In this document: positions 1 through 6,603 of the stretch, in pieces | Layout: each line of letters begins with the position of its first letter | Position numbering within the stretch: position 1 is the stretch's first letter | Origin: a bacterium | GTDB taxonomy: Bacteria > Margulisbacteria > Marinamargulisbacteria > JAAEMD01 | Length of the DNA stretch: 12,633 bases | Assembly: GCA_024225875.1 (NCBI GenBank) | Contig: JAAEMD010000296.1 | Location: forward strand, 1-12,633 | Direction of reading: 5' to 3' | Position numbers and translations under genes: made by a program | Notes under the pieces: generated by a model | The model's input: only the letters and a program-made list of their open reading frames with translations | What the model was told of the DNA's origin: nothing | The model's database searches: none

Positions 1-2
1 CT

Positions 3-1064
3 GCTCAGGCTGAAATATCTATTATGATTGATAAAAATGATTTAGTAGATATAAAAAAAATAAATAATACTGCTGATAATGAGCTATACAGTAAGCTGAG
101 AAAAAGAAAACATCCAGGACTGGTACTATTTTCATCTGGCTCAACAGGAGAAAGTAAAGCATCTGTACATGATGTGAATAATATACTGGAAAAGTTCAAA
201 AATAAAAGGCATTCTTTTAGAAGTATTGTGTTTTTGTTATATGACCATATCGGTGGTATTAATACAATGTTTTATAATCTTGCAAATGGAGGCTGTATAA
301 TAACTGTAGAAGATAGAACCCCGGACGAGGTTTTGAGGGTTATTGAAAAGTATTCAGCTGATTTATTACCGACCTCCCCAACGTTCATCAATCTAATATT
401 ATTAAGTGAAGCCTGTAAACGTTACGATATAAGTTCGCTTAAAACAATTACATATGGAACAGAACCAATGGCAGAAACCACATTAGCTCGTTTCCATGAA
501 CTATACCCCAGGATAAAATTATTACAAACCTATGGTTTGTCAGAAGTTGGAATATTAAGTTCAAAATCAAAAGATTCAAATTCATTATGGGTAAAGATTG
601 GTGGCAAGGGTTTTGAAACCAGGATTATTAACGGGGTATTAGAAATTAAGGCAAAATCAGCAATGCTAGGCTATTTAAATGCACCCTCTCCTTTCACAGA
701 AGATGGCTGGTTTAATACAGGAGATAGTGTTGAGGTAGATGGAGAGTATATAAAGATTCTAGGCCGTAAATCAGAAATTATAAATGTTGGAGGAGAAAAG
801 GTTTATCCTCAGGAAGTAGAAAGTACAATACAGGAAATTGATAATGTTGCAGAAGTAACCGTATACGGAGAAAAAAATCCTATTGTTGGCAATATTGTTT
901 GTGCCAGAGTACGCCTTTTAAGAAAAGAAGATGAAAAGGCGTTTATAAAAAAATTAAAGCAGCACTGTTTACAGCATTTAAAAAACTATAAGGTTCCGGT
1001 TAAAGTACATATTATTAATGAAAAGCAGTATAATGCACGCTTTAAAAAGAGAAGAGTCCTTTAA
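3..1064 (+). CDS. AMP-forming acyl-CoA/acyl-acid ligase, 5'-truncated by window edge
   Basis: This is the C-terminal two thirds of an ANL-superfamily adenylating enzyme, which activates a carboxylic acid with ATP to an acyl-adenylate and passes it to CoA or a carrier protein. Counting from the internal ATG at 24, the P-loop-like A3 motif SSGSTGESK is at residues 37-45, A5 TYGLSEVG at 169-176, A7 NTGD at 231-234, A8 (GRKSEIINVGGEKVYPQE) at about 247-264 and a basic C-terminal tail at 339-345 where the A10 lysine belongs. The reading frame stays open upstream of that ATG to the window edge, and about 100-150 N-terminal residues expected for the family are missing, so the true start lies outside the window. 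The PseH-like gene follows after 58 nt on the same strand, so the enzyme may supply an acyl group for sugar modification; that is inference. The substrate cannot be read from the sequence. Confidence 0.88.
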   Translation, partial: AQAEISIMIDKNDLVDIKKINNTADNELYSKLRKRKHPGLVLFSSGSTGESKASVHDVNNILEKFKNKRHSFRSIVFLLYDHIGGINTMFYNLANGGCIITVEDRTPDEVLRVIEKYSADLLPTSPTFINLILLSEACKRYDISSLKTITYGTEPMAETTLARFHELYPRIKLLQTYGLSEVGILSSKSKDSNSLWVKIGGKGFETRIINGVLEIKAKSAMLGYLNAPSPFTEDGWFNTGDSVEVDGEYIKILGRKSEIINVGGEKVYPQEVESTIQEIDNVAEVTVYGEKNPIVGNIVCARVRLLRKEDEKAFIKKLKQHCLQHLKNYKVPVKVHIINEKQYNARFKKRRVL

Positions 1065-1110
1065 TGATAAATGTTAAATCAAACTTTTATCTCATTTTTT
1101 TCATGCAGCT

Positions 1111-1117
1111 GGAGGAA
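1111..1117 (+). promoter_or_regulatory. Ribosome binding site fixing a TTG start
   Basis: GGAGGAA lies 5-7 nt before the TTG at 1123. The first in-frame ATG is about 60 codons further in, inside the conserved acetyltransferase region, so this site decides that translation begins at TTG. Confidence 0.8.
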
Positions 1118-1122
1118 TAAAA

Positions 1123-1743
1123 TTGATAATTGATTTTAATACACTAAAAGAAAAAATCAAAGATACGGATCCTGTCAGTACTCTTAAAACTTTCGACTTA
1201 AAATATAATAACTATATTATAAAAAACTTCACTAATATCAATGATCGGGAAAAAAGATTAGTCTTAAAATGGCGAAACCATGATTCAATTCGCTGCCATA
1301 TGATAAATCAGAATATTCTTACTGCAGAAGAACATTTTTCATATATTTCAACCTTAATAGACAAGAGCGAAGTTCTTTACTGGCTTATTGTAGATACAGA
1401 TAATGAATATTCAGGTGTAATCGATTTAACAGAGGTTGATACTGCATTAAAAAAAGCATGTACTGGCATCTATATTTCACCTGAGATTAAAAAAACTAAT
1501 GTTAATCTGGGTTCGGAATTATACAGTATACTAAAAAAAATAGCCTTTGAGATCTTAAATATTGAGTTATTGAAAGCTGAAATCATCAGGGAAAATAAAG
1601 CTGCCGTTTTTTTTAATATAGCTAACGGCTTTAAATATAATGAAAAATATCATGAAAAGGAAGATAGAGGCAAAAAAAAGGACAGGACAATTTTATTCAT
1701 GTCATCAAATGAATATCTGGCAGGTAAAAAAGAAGTTAAATGA
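1123..1743 (+). CDS. pseH: PseH-like GNAT N-acetyltransferase
   Basis: This 206-residue protein resembles PseH, the acetyl-CoA-dependent enzyme that N-acetylates UDP-4-amino-4,6-dideoxy-N-acetyl-beta-L-altrosamine in pseudaminic-acid synthesis in the cytoplasm. The resemblance was judged from memory of the Helicobacter protein: NFTNINDREKRLVL then WRNH (50-53), an EEHF segment (69-72), a GIYISPE strand (115-121) in the GNAT core, and an ENKAAVFF segment (157-164) matching the acetyl-CoA-binding end of the fold. About 30 residues precede the usual N terminus of the family. The start is TTG with a strong ribosome site. It follows the acyl ligase and ends 12 bp from the converging DUF1059 gene. 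The cluster it would normally belong to (pseB, pseC, pseG, pseI, pseF) is not in the window, so a related amino-sugar acetyltransferase is the main alternative. Confidence 0.75.
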   Translation: MIIDFNTLKEKIKDTDPVSTLKTFDLKYNNYIIKNFTNINDREKRLVLKWRNHDSIRCHMINQNILTAEEHFSYISTLIDKSEVLYWLIVDTDNEYSGVIDLTEVDTALKKACTGIYISPEIKKTNVNLGSELYSILKKIAFEILNIELLKAEIIRENKAAVFFNIANGFKYNEKYHEKEDRGKKKDRTILFMSSNEYLAGKKEVK

Positions 1744-1755
1744 TCAGAAAGCCCC

Positions 1756-1992
1756 TTAATCTTCAGGTAAAGATTCAAACTCCTGTTTTTTAGAATCAAA
1801 CCATATTTGCATATCTTCAGGTTTCTGCATTAATTCTTTCATTTTATTCATAGCACTTATATGTTCAGGATCTTCTTTTTCCAGCATTTCCCTGCCATGT
1901 TTTTTGCTCATTTCTGCTATCTGTGCAAATGTCTCTGCTTGAAATTCTTTATCGCAAGCGCCACCCAGCTGATTACAGGTCATTGTTTTCAT
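1756..1992 (-). CDS. DUF1059 family small protein
   Basis: This 78-residue acidic and Met-rich protein matches the DUF1059 pattern: an MTCNQLGGACDKEF start with two cysteines (positions 6 and 13), then an AEMSKKHG helix (residues 27-34), a middle AMNKMKELM helix and a C-terminal tail ending in LPED. No function is established for the family; the cysteine pair and histidine would suit metal binding, but that is inference. An AAGGAGA ribosome site (complement of 2001-2007) sits 8 nt before the ATG. The DUF1761 gene lies 46 bp upstream on the same strand, so the two are probably co-transcribed. No signal peptide or membrane segment is seen, so it is presumably cytoplasmic. Confidence 0.8.
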   Translation of the reverse strand: MKTMTCNQLGGACDKEFQAETFAQIAEMSKKHGREMLEKEDPEHISAMNKMKELMQKPEDMQIWFDSKKQEFESLPED

Positions 1993-2038
1993 TTCAAAAA
2001 TCTCCTTATTAGTATGATTAAAACGTAACGGTTATTTT

Positions 2039-2449
2039 TCAAAAAATGCTCAAAATAACTGCAGCACCCATAAAGCCTGTTAACTGGTAACCTAAAGTTA
2101 CTGCTAAATAAACAGGTTTTCTATTTTCGTACAGTGAGTTATTAATCACAAAGGCTGCTACTATTACAAAAAGAACTGCAGCTATCAGCAGTGAATCTAA
2201 AATTGTTCGGGCTTTTGTAAGCTCAAGAATGACAGCAATCATAGTAATATTAAGAATTCCGGGGATATTGCTGAGCATCATAGAGCGTAACCCATCTTTC
2301 ATTGATATGCTCTTTATATCAAAACCTAATGACTTTGCCCATATACTGCCAAATACACCTGGTGAATACCAGATCCCTCCAGTAATGAAAAAAAACAAAT
2401 GAGCTATAATTATACCTGAAATACTTATGGAATCTAAACTTAAAGTCAT
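2039..2449 (-). CDS. DUF1761 family integral membrane protein
   Basis: This 136-residue, very hydrophobic protein has four likely transmembrane helices at about residues 9-27, 60-79, 83-104 and 113-134. The segment GGIWYSP..FG..W.K at 24-39, just after helix 1, is the recognisable mark of DUF1761, a family of small inner-membrane proteins of unknown function. An AAGGGG ribosome site lies about 8 nt before the ATG. It is the first gene of a probable two-gene minus-strand unit with DUF1059. Family assignment rests on the first-loop motif and the four-helix layout; no role can be given. Confidence 0.75.
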   Translation of the reverse strand: MTLSLDSISISGIIIAHLFFFITGGIWYSPGVFGSIWAKSLGFDIKSISMKDGLRSMMLSNIPGILNITMIAVILELTKARTILDSLLIAAVLFVIVAAFVINNSLYENRKPVYLAVTLGYQLTGFMGAAVILSIF

Positions 2450-2570
2450 AACTTAACCCCTTTTTTAAATTAATAGACAATTTCTTTTAGCAGCATTATT
2501 TTTCTAAAAACCAGTTTAAAAAAATTATAATTTAAATTTTTTTATAATAAAAGCCCTTATTATTTTCACT

Positions 2571-2816
2571 TTAAGATCGCTTATCTGTCCTGTAACCAGG
2601 GTTATGATTACGCTGCTGGCTATCCTGGTATACTGCGACCCCTGATTTCTGAAATACCTGGATTACAACAGTATCCGGCACTTCTACATTGATAACAAAA
2701 TGTGGCTGTTTGAAAGTTCCTTTTCTCTGTATTTAGACAGAAGCTCAACTGCTTTTTTTATAATCGCCTGCCCTTTTATAGTTAATTTTTTCTGTATAAT
2801 TTTTCTTTTTTTCCAT
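2571..2816 (-). pseudogene. Broken small gene, unknown function
   Basis: Read on the minus strand from the ATG at 2816, the frame gives a lysine-rich start (MEKKKNYTEKINYKRAGDYK), meets a TGA and then a TAA, and afterwards gives a protein-like end that includes PHFVINVEVPDTVVIQVF and finishes at a TAA at 2571-2573. Between the two stops, the neighbouring frame reads KKAVELLSKYREK, which joins sensibly to both sides. The simplest picture is one coding sequence of about 82 codons broken by one extra A in an A7 run and one missing A in an A4 run, two compensating single-base changes. There is no clear ribosome site. The product is not recognised. A sequencing error in the two homopolymers is the alternative, in which case the gene would be intact. 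Confidence 0.5.
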
Positions 2817-2843
2817 AAGATTAAAACAGATATTAATCATTTA

Positions 2844-2874
2844 TTGGATTTTTAGCAGTATAATTACATATAAT
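2844..2874 (+). promoter_or_regulatory. Possible sigma-70-type promoter upstream of pfk
   Basis: TTGGAT (2844-2849) is followed after 19 nt by a perfect TATAAT (2869-2874). A second TATAAT is at 2859-2864 but has no spaced -35 partner. The region is very AT-rich, so chance matches are likely. The site would transcribe the MITE, the short ORF at 2962 and pfk. Confidence 0.25.
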
Positions 2875-2895
2875 AAAGTATAAGCTGCTGTATAT

Positions 2896-3014
2896 TATAG
2901 CTGGTACAAATTGAAGTGTCCGTTTAAATAGCTGAGTGCAGTGTACAGGAGGCGTACATAAATGAAGTCATTTGAAAACTTCAGTGTCGGACATTTTACT
3001 TTGGAACAGCTATA
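2896..3014 (+). mobile_element. MITE-like element, copy 1 (119 bp)
   Basis: The element begins TATAGCTG and ends CAGCTATA. Its first and last 27 bases form an imperfect terminal inverted repeat, 22 of 27 matching and including TGTCCG/CGGACA. A second copy in inverted orientation at 10628-10744 starts and stops at the same bases, with about 12 differences and two small indels over roughly 119 bp, so the boundaries are well defined. No transposase is present. The TATA ends leave a TA or TATA target duplication possible, but this is ambiguous because the element ends themselves are TA-rich. The element contains AGGAGG (2948-2953) and an ATG (2962). It is probably a non-autonomous derivative of an insertion sequence; the parent family is not identified. 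Confidence 0.75.
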
Positions 3015-3081
3015 CACTGCAGTTATTAAAAATATGATAGAAGAGATTCTGTTATTTATAAAAATCAGTATTAACTTATAA
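2962..3081 (+). CDS. Short ORF (39 aa) starting inside the MITE, upstream of pfk
   Basis: The ATG is preceded by a perfect AGGAGG with 8 nt spacing, both lying inside the MITE. The frame reads MKSFENFSVGHFTLEQLY and leaves the element through its right terminal repeat, ending with TAA 15 nt before the pfk start. The N terminus could be the remnant of a transposase start from which the MITE was derived. It could also act as a leader peptide coupled to pfk. The other MITE copy has lost both the AGGAGG and the ATG. Translation is not proved, and no family is recognised. Confidence 0.35.
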   Translation: MKSFENFSVGHFTLEQLYTAVIKNMIEEILLFIKISINL

Positions 3082-3096
3082 AAGGATGATATTAAT

Positions 3097-4197
3097 ATGA
3101 AAAAGAAAAGGATTTTAATTTTAACCGGCGGTGGAGACTGCCCGGGACTCAATACCGTTATCAGGGCTATCGTAAGGGCGGCTCATAATGCCCACTCTAA
3201 CTGGGAAGTTATTGGCAGTATGCGTGCATTTCATGGCATACTTGAGACCCCTCAGGATATACTGCCTTTAAATACTCACTCAGTGGCAGGTCTTCAGGTA
3301 AAGGGAGGAACTATTCTGGAAACAACAAATAAGGGCAAACCCACTGAGTTTCCTGTCCAGAATGATGATGGTACCTGGACTACTATAGATCGCTCTGATG
3401 AACTAATTGAAAAGCTGCAGAGACTAAGCATATACGCTGTTATTAATATAGGTGGTGACGGTTCTCAAAATATATCACAACATCTGTATAAAAAAGGTTT
3501 AAATATAATAGGTGTGCCTAAAACTATTGATAATGATCTTTCCAGTACTGAATTTACCTTTGGTTTTCAAACCGCAGTTGAAACAGCAACTACTTCAGTA
3601 GACAAACTGGTTTCTACGGCTGAAAGTCATAACAGGGTGATGATTGCAGAAGTTATGGGCAGAGATGCAGGATGGATTGCTCTTTATACAGCTGTTGCTG
3701 CTGGTGCTGAAATAGCTCTTATCCCTGAAATCCCCTATGACATAAACAAAATTATCGCGAAATTAAATAATCGCATAATCAATGGACGGGGCTTTGCTAA
3801 CATTGTTGTTGCAGAGGGGGCCAGACCAAAAGAAGGAGTAGCTGTTCAGTCAGTCAGCGATGAAATCGGATATGAGAACCCGGTACTTGGAGGTATTGGA
3901 CATAAGCTGATGGCAGATCTTAAAGGCAAAATTTCTGCTGATATAAGGGTTACAATACTGGGTCATATACAAAGAGGTGGAACACCAATAGCCTTTGACA
4001 GGGTTCTGGCAACACAGTTTGGAGTAAGAGCTTTTGAGCTTGTACAGGCAGGGAAATTTGGTCATATGGTAACCTACAACAAATCAAAGTTCAGCAGCAT
4101 TCCAATAAAAAAAGCTGTTTCTACATACAAAAGTATTGAACCGGATAATTACCTGCTGCATACTGCAAGAAATATGGGTATTTGCATGGGTGACTAA
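3097..4197 (+). CDS. pfkA: 6-phosphofructokinase (PfkA family, ATP-type signature with K124-like lysine)
   Basis: This enzyme phosphorylates fructose 6-phosphate to fructose 1,6-bisphosphate in glycolysis, in the cytoplasm. The 366 residues cover the full PFK fold: GGGDCPGLN (11-19) at the nucleotide site, GGDGS (119-123), PKTIDND (141-147) with the catalytic Asp at 145, MGRDAGW (187-193), an effector/substrate PEIP (210-213) and GHIQRGG (289-295). At the two positions used to tell phosphoryl donors apart, it has Gly in GGDGS, which favours ATP, and Lys in PKTIDND, where classic bacterial ATP enzymes have Gly. That combination occurs in ATP-using members of the clade that also holds PPi enzymes. 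It is longer than the E. coli enzyme (about 320 residues), as that clade usually is. An AAAGGATG ribosome site precedes the ATG by about 9 nt. Confidence 0.93.
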   Translation: MKKKRILILTGGGDCPGLNTVIRAIVRAAHNAHSNWEVIGSMRAFHGILETPQDILPLNTHSVAGLQVKGGTILETTNKGKPTEFPVQNDDGTWTTIDRSDELIEKLQRLSIYAVINIGGDGSQNISQHLYKKGLNIIGVPKTIDNDLSSTEFTFGFQTAVETATTSVDKLVSTAESHNRVMIAEVMGRDAGWIALYTAVAAGAEIALIPEIPYDINKIIAKLNNRIINGRGFANIVVAEGARPKEGVAVQSVSDEIGYENPVLGGIGHKLMADLKGKISADIRVTILGHIQRGGTPIAFDRVLATQFGVRAFELVQAGKFGHMVTYNKSKFSSIPIKKAVSTYKSIEPDNYLLHTARNMGICMGD

Positions 4198-4230
4198 GTA
4201 ATTAAAACAGGCTGCAGTATTCTTTTTATG

Positions 4231-4258
4231 TTGACACTGTCCTTTATTAAGATTAAAT
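4231..4258 (+). promoter_or_regulatory. Candidate promoter for the phosphoesterase-symporter operon
   Basis: A perfect TTGACA (4231-4236) is followed after 16 nt by TTAAAT (4253-4258). Another good -10-like TATAAT lies at 4293-4298 with TG directly before it but no clear -35. Either would start transcription in the 135-bp gap between pfk and the first metallophosphoesterase gene, for which no pfk terminator is evident. Confidence 0.4.
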
Positions 4259-4332
4259 AAAGCAGCTGCTACTACCTTTGATAGTATTGCTGTATAATTA
4301 TTCCTGTCTTTAAAAAAGGAGATTACACAAAA

Positions 4333-5511
4333 ATGTTTAAACAGCTAATAACTTTTTTGAGTACTGTACTGATTTTTATCTTGATAACGCATTCTATACT
4401 TTATTTCAGCTTTATTAACTTTTTAAATATTAAAGTACCGAAAGCAAAACTAATATTCCTTATATTGCTTTTCCTTGCTGGCAGCAGCTTTTTCATTTCC
4501 AGTTTACTAATACATTTTTTCGATAATTTTTTAATGAGAATATATTATATAATTTCAGGTCTCTGGTACGGTTTTATAGTTTATTTATTAATTTCAATAT
4601 TAATTTTATGGATATTAAAGATATCCTTCAGTTTTTTTACGGATAATACGATTTTCTATTTGACCATCTTTTTTTGTTTTATATCCTTTTGTATTACCTG
4701 TTTCGGTTTTTATAATGCCTGCAACATCCGGATTACTGATGTTAATGTAAAAATTAAAGACCTGCCTGATATCTGGAATAGAAAAAAAATAGTGCATATA
4801 TCTGACCTGCATCTTGGTGGCGCCTGGGGCAGTCGATATCTTAAAAAAATCATAACGCAAATTAATAGTATTGATGCTGAAATGATTTTAATAACCGGGG
4901 ATATCTTTGATGGAGCAGCAGGTAATTTCAGTAAATATATAGAACTACTAAAGTCTCTGACAGCCCGAAAGGGGGTGTATTTTACCAGCGGTAATCATGA
5001 AGTATATGCTGGAAGTAAAAAGATTACAGCAGCACTTGAAAAAGCAGGTATTGTGGTGCTGGATAATGATATAAGAAATATTGATGGACTACAGTTGATC
5101 GGGATACGTTATCCAGATTTTTATAATGCTAAAGACACAAAATTCAAAATAACAGAACATGCCAGCTATAGAAAAGCACCTTCTATCCTAATGTTTCATA
5201 CCCCAACTGACATCACTGATATAATAAATAACCCTGTAACAACTCATTCTAAAACTTATTTTTCAGCAGATACAGACTTTAGAAAAGCAAAGCAGACTGG
5301 AGTATCTTTACAGCTTTCCGGACATACGCATAAAGGGCAGTTTTTTCCATTCAATATTATCACAAAACGTATTTTTAATGGTTATGATTACGGACTGCAC
5401 AAAAGTGATGATTTTCATATTTATACAACGAGTGGTGCAGGAACATGGGGGCCACCTCTTCGTATAGGCAGCAAATCTGAAATTGCTGTAATTACTTTAA
5501 ACAAGGACTGA
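4333..5511 (+). CDS. Membrane-anchored calcineurin-like metallophosphoesterase (YkuE/YaeI type)
   Basis: This 392-residue protein has about four hydrophobic helices (roughly 5-30, 38-62, 70-96 and 104-126) followed by a complete metallophosphoesterase domain. Metal ligands are visible in order: SDLHLG (157-162), GDIFDG (189-194), GNHE (220-223), an MFHTP histidine (289) and SGHTHKGQ (329-336). The end has the GAGTWGPPLRIG segment (368-379) typical of the YkuE/YaeI branch. These enzymes hydrolyse phosphomonoesters or diesters at the membrane; UDP-diacylglucosamine hydrolysis and similar lipid-linked roles are known in the wider family, but the substrate here is unknown. AGGAG precedes the ATG by 11 nt. 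It opens a same-strand run, and the DUF294 gene follows after only 6 nt, so they are surely co-transcribed. Confidence 0.88.
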   Translation: MFKQLITFLSTVLIFILITHSILYFSFINFLNIKVPKAKLIFLILLFLAGSSFFISSLLIHFFDNFLMRIYYIISGLWYGFIVYLLISILILWILKISFSFFTDNTIFYLTIFFCFISFCITCFGFYNACNIRITDVNVKIKDLPDIWNRKKIVHISDLHLGGAWGSRYLKKIITQINSIDAEMILITGDIFDGAAGNFSKYIELLKSLTARKGVYFTSGNHEVYAGSKKITAALEKAGIVVLDNDIRNIDGLQLIGIRYPDFYNAKDTKFKITEHASYRKAPSILMFHTPTDITDIINNPVTTHSKTYFSADTDFRKAKQTGVSLQLSGHTHKGQFFPFNIITKRIFNGYDYGLHKSDDFHIYTTSGAGTWGPPLRIGSKSEIAVITLNKD

Positions 5512-5517
5512 TCTTAA

Positions 5518-6579
5518 ATGGAACTTATTTTTAAAAATATACTTGATAAACAAAAAGAACTTGAAAATGCTAAAAAATCTGAAAAAGTATTTAAGATTAA
5601 AGAAGATATTAACCATATTATAAACTCTTTAATTGATCATTGTTCCAATGCCAGAACTGTACTTACCATCAATACCTCATTAACAGATAAAATCATAACT
5701 GCCTTAATAAGCACAGCGATTAAGGAAACAGGTAAGCCGCCTGTGAAATTTGCTTTTATTGTAATGGGCAGCGAAGGTCGCAAAGAGCAGACTTTAAAAA
5801 CAGATCAGGATAACGCAATTATTTATGAAGATGTACCTTTAGATCAGTTAGAGAAAGTCAGGGGATATTTTATTGCTCTCGGGGAAAAGATTTGCAACTG
5901 GCTTGATAAAGCAGGCTATCCTTTTTGCAAAGGTAATGTTATGGCTAATAATGAGGACTGGTGCCTCAGCCTTTCCGAATGGAAAAATAATTTTAAGGAA
6001 TGGATTATTGATGCAGAACCTGAAACCATAATAAAAACCAAGATATTCTTTGATTTCAGAGTTGTATATGGTAATAATCAGTTAAGCATAGAACTAAGAC
6101 AATATTTATTAGATTATCTTAAACATAAACCACAGTTCTTCTGGCAGCTGGCAAAAACTATGCTGTTATTCAAGCCGCCCTTGAACTTTTTTGGTAATAT
6201 CACAGTTGAACATAACGGGCATCATAAAGAAGAATTCAGTATAAAAAAAGCGATTACTCCAATTATCGATTTTTCCAGAATATATGCTCTTAAACACAGC
6301 ATATCTGAGGTATCTACCTGGGAAAGATTAACAGTACTGCATAATAGAGGGATCATAAATATGATAGACTACCAGGACATTATTGAAGTATTCTTTTATC
6401 TTATGAACTTAAGATTAAAGTATCAGGCAAAGTATATTGCCAATAACTCACCTCCTGATAACTATATAAACCCTAAGATCCTGCCAAAGCTGGATGTAGT
6501 AATGTTAAAAGAGTCTTTTCATATTATTGAAAGCTTCCAGACAAAGATGAAGTTTGATTTTATAGGACAGCATGAATGA
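5518..6579 (+). CDS. DUF294 nucleotidyltransferase-like protein, without CBS domains
   Basis: This 353-residue protein has the putative nucleotidyltransferase DUF294 domain and its C-terminal substrate-binding-like domain. The polymerase-beta-type active site is visible as MGSEGRKEQ followed by TDQDNA (83-100), with the acidic pair at D96 and D98. CKGNVMANN is at 137-145, FFDFRVVYG at 177-185 and DFSRIYALKH at 251-260. The C-terminal stretch NPKILPKLDVVMLKESF (318-334) is the usual end of the family. Many relatives carry N-terminal cyclic-nucleotide and CBS domains. Here only a short charged helix (about residues 1-45) precedes the catalytic domain. DUF294 genes recur beside ActP/VC_2705 symporters, and a GlnD-like regulatory role is commonly suspected, but the reaction is not established. 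An AAGGA site lies 10 nt before the ATG. Confidence 0.87.
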   Translation: MELIFKNILDKQKELENAKKSEKVFKIKEDINHIINSLIDHCSNARTVLTINTSLTDKIITALISTAIKETGKPPVKFAFIVMGSEGRKEQTLKTDQDNAIIYEDVPLDQLEKVRGYFIALGEKICNWLDKAGYPFCKGNVMANNEDWCLSLSEWKNNFKEWIIDAEPETIIKTKIFFDFRVVYGNNQLSIELRQYLLDYLKHKPQFFWQLAKTMLLFKPPLNFFGNITVEHNGHHKEEFSIKKAITPIIDFSRIYALKHSISEVSTWERLTVLHNRGIINMIDYQDIIEVFFYLMNLRLKYQAKYIANNSPPDNYINPKILPKLDVVMLKESFHIIESFQTKMKFDFIGQHE

Positions 6580-6603
6580 TGCAGTTATATCAGGGGTAAT
6601 ACA

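Noticed and set aside
2544..2563. Perfect 7-bp hairpin ATAATAA/TTATTAT after the broken minus-strand gene
   Set aside because: The stem is only A-T pairs and no T tract follows on either strand in the right place, so it is unlikely to terminate transcription.
2895..3152. 85-residue minus-strand reading frame across the MITE and pfk start
   Set aside because: It reads antisense through the MITE and the pfk start, has no ribosome site and an implausible composition. The MITE copy at 10628-10744 has a stop in the matching frame.
4261..4270. Palindrome AGCAGCTGCT between pfk and the phosphoesterase gene
   Set aside because: It is 10 bp with no loop and no T tract or second copy; it could be an operator, but nothing supports that.
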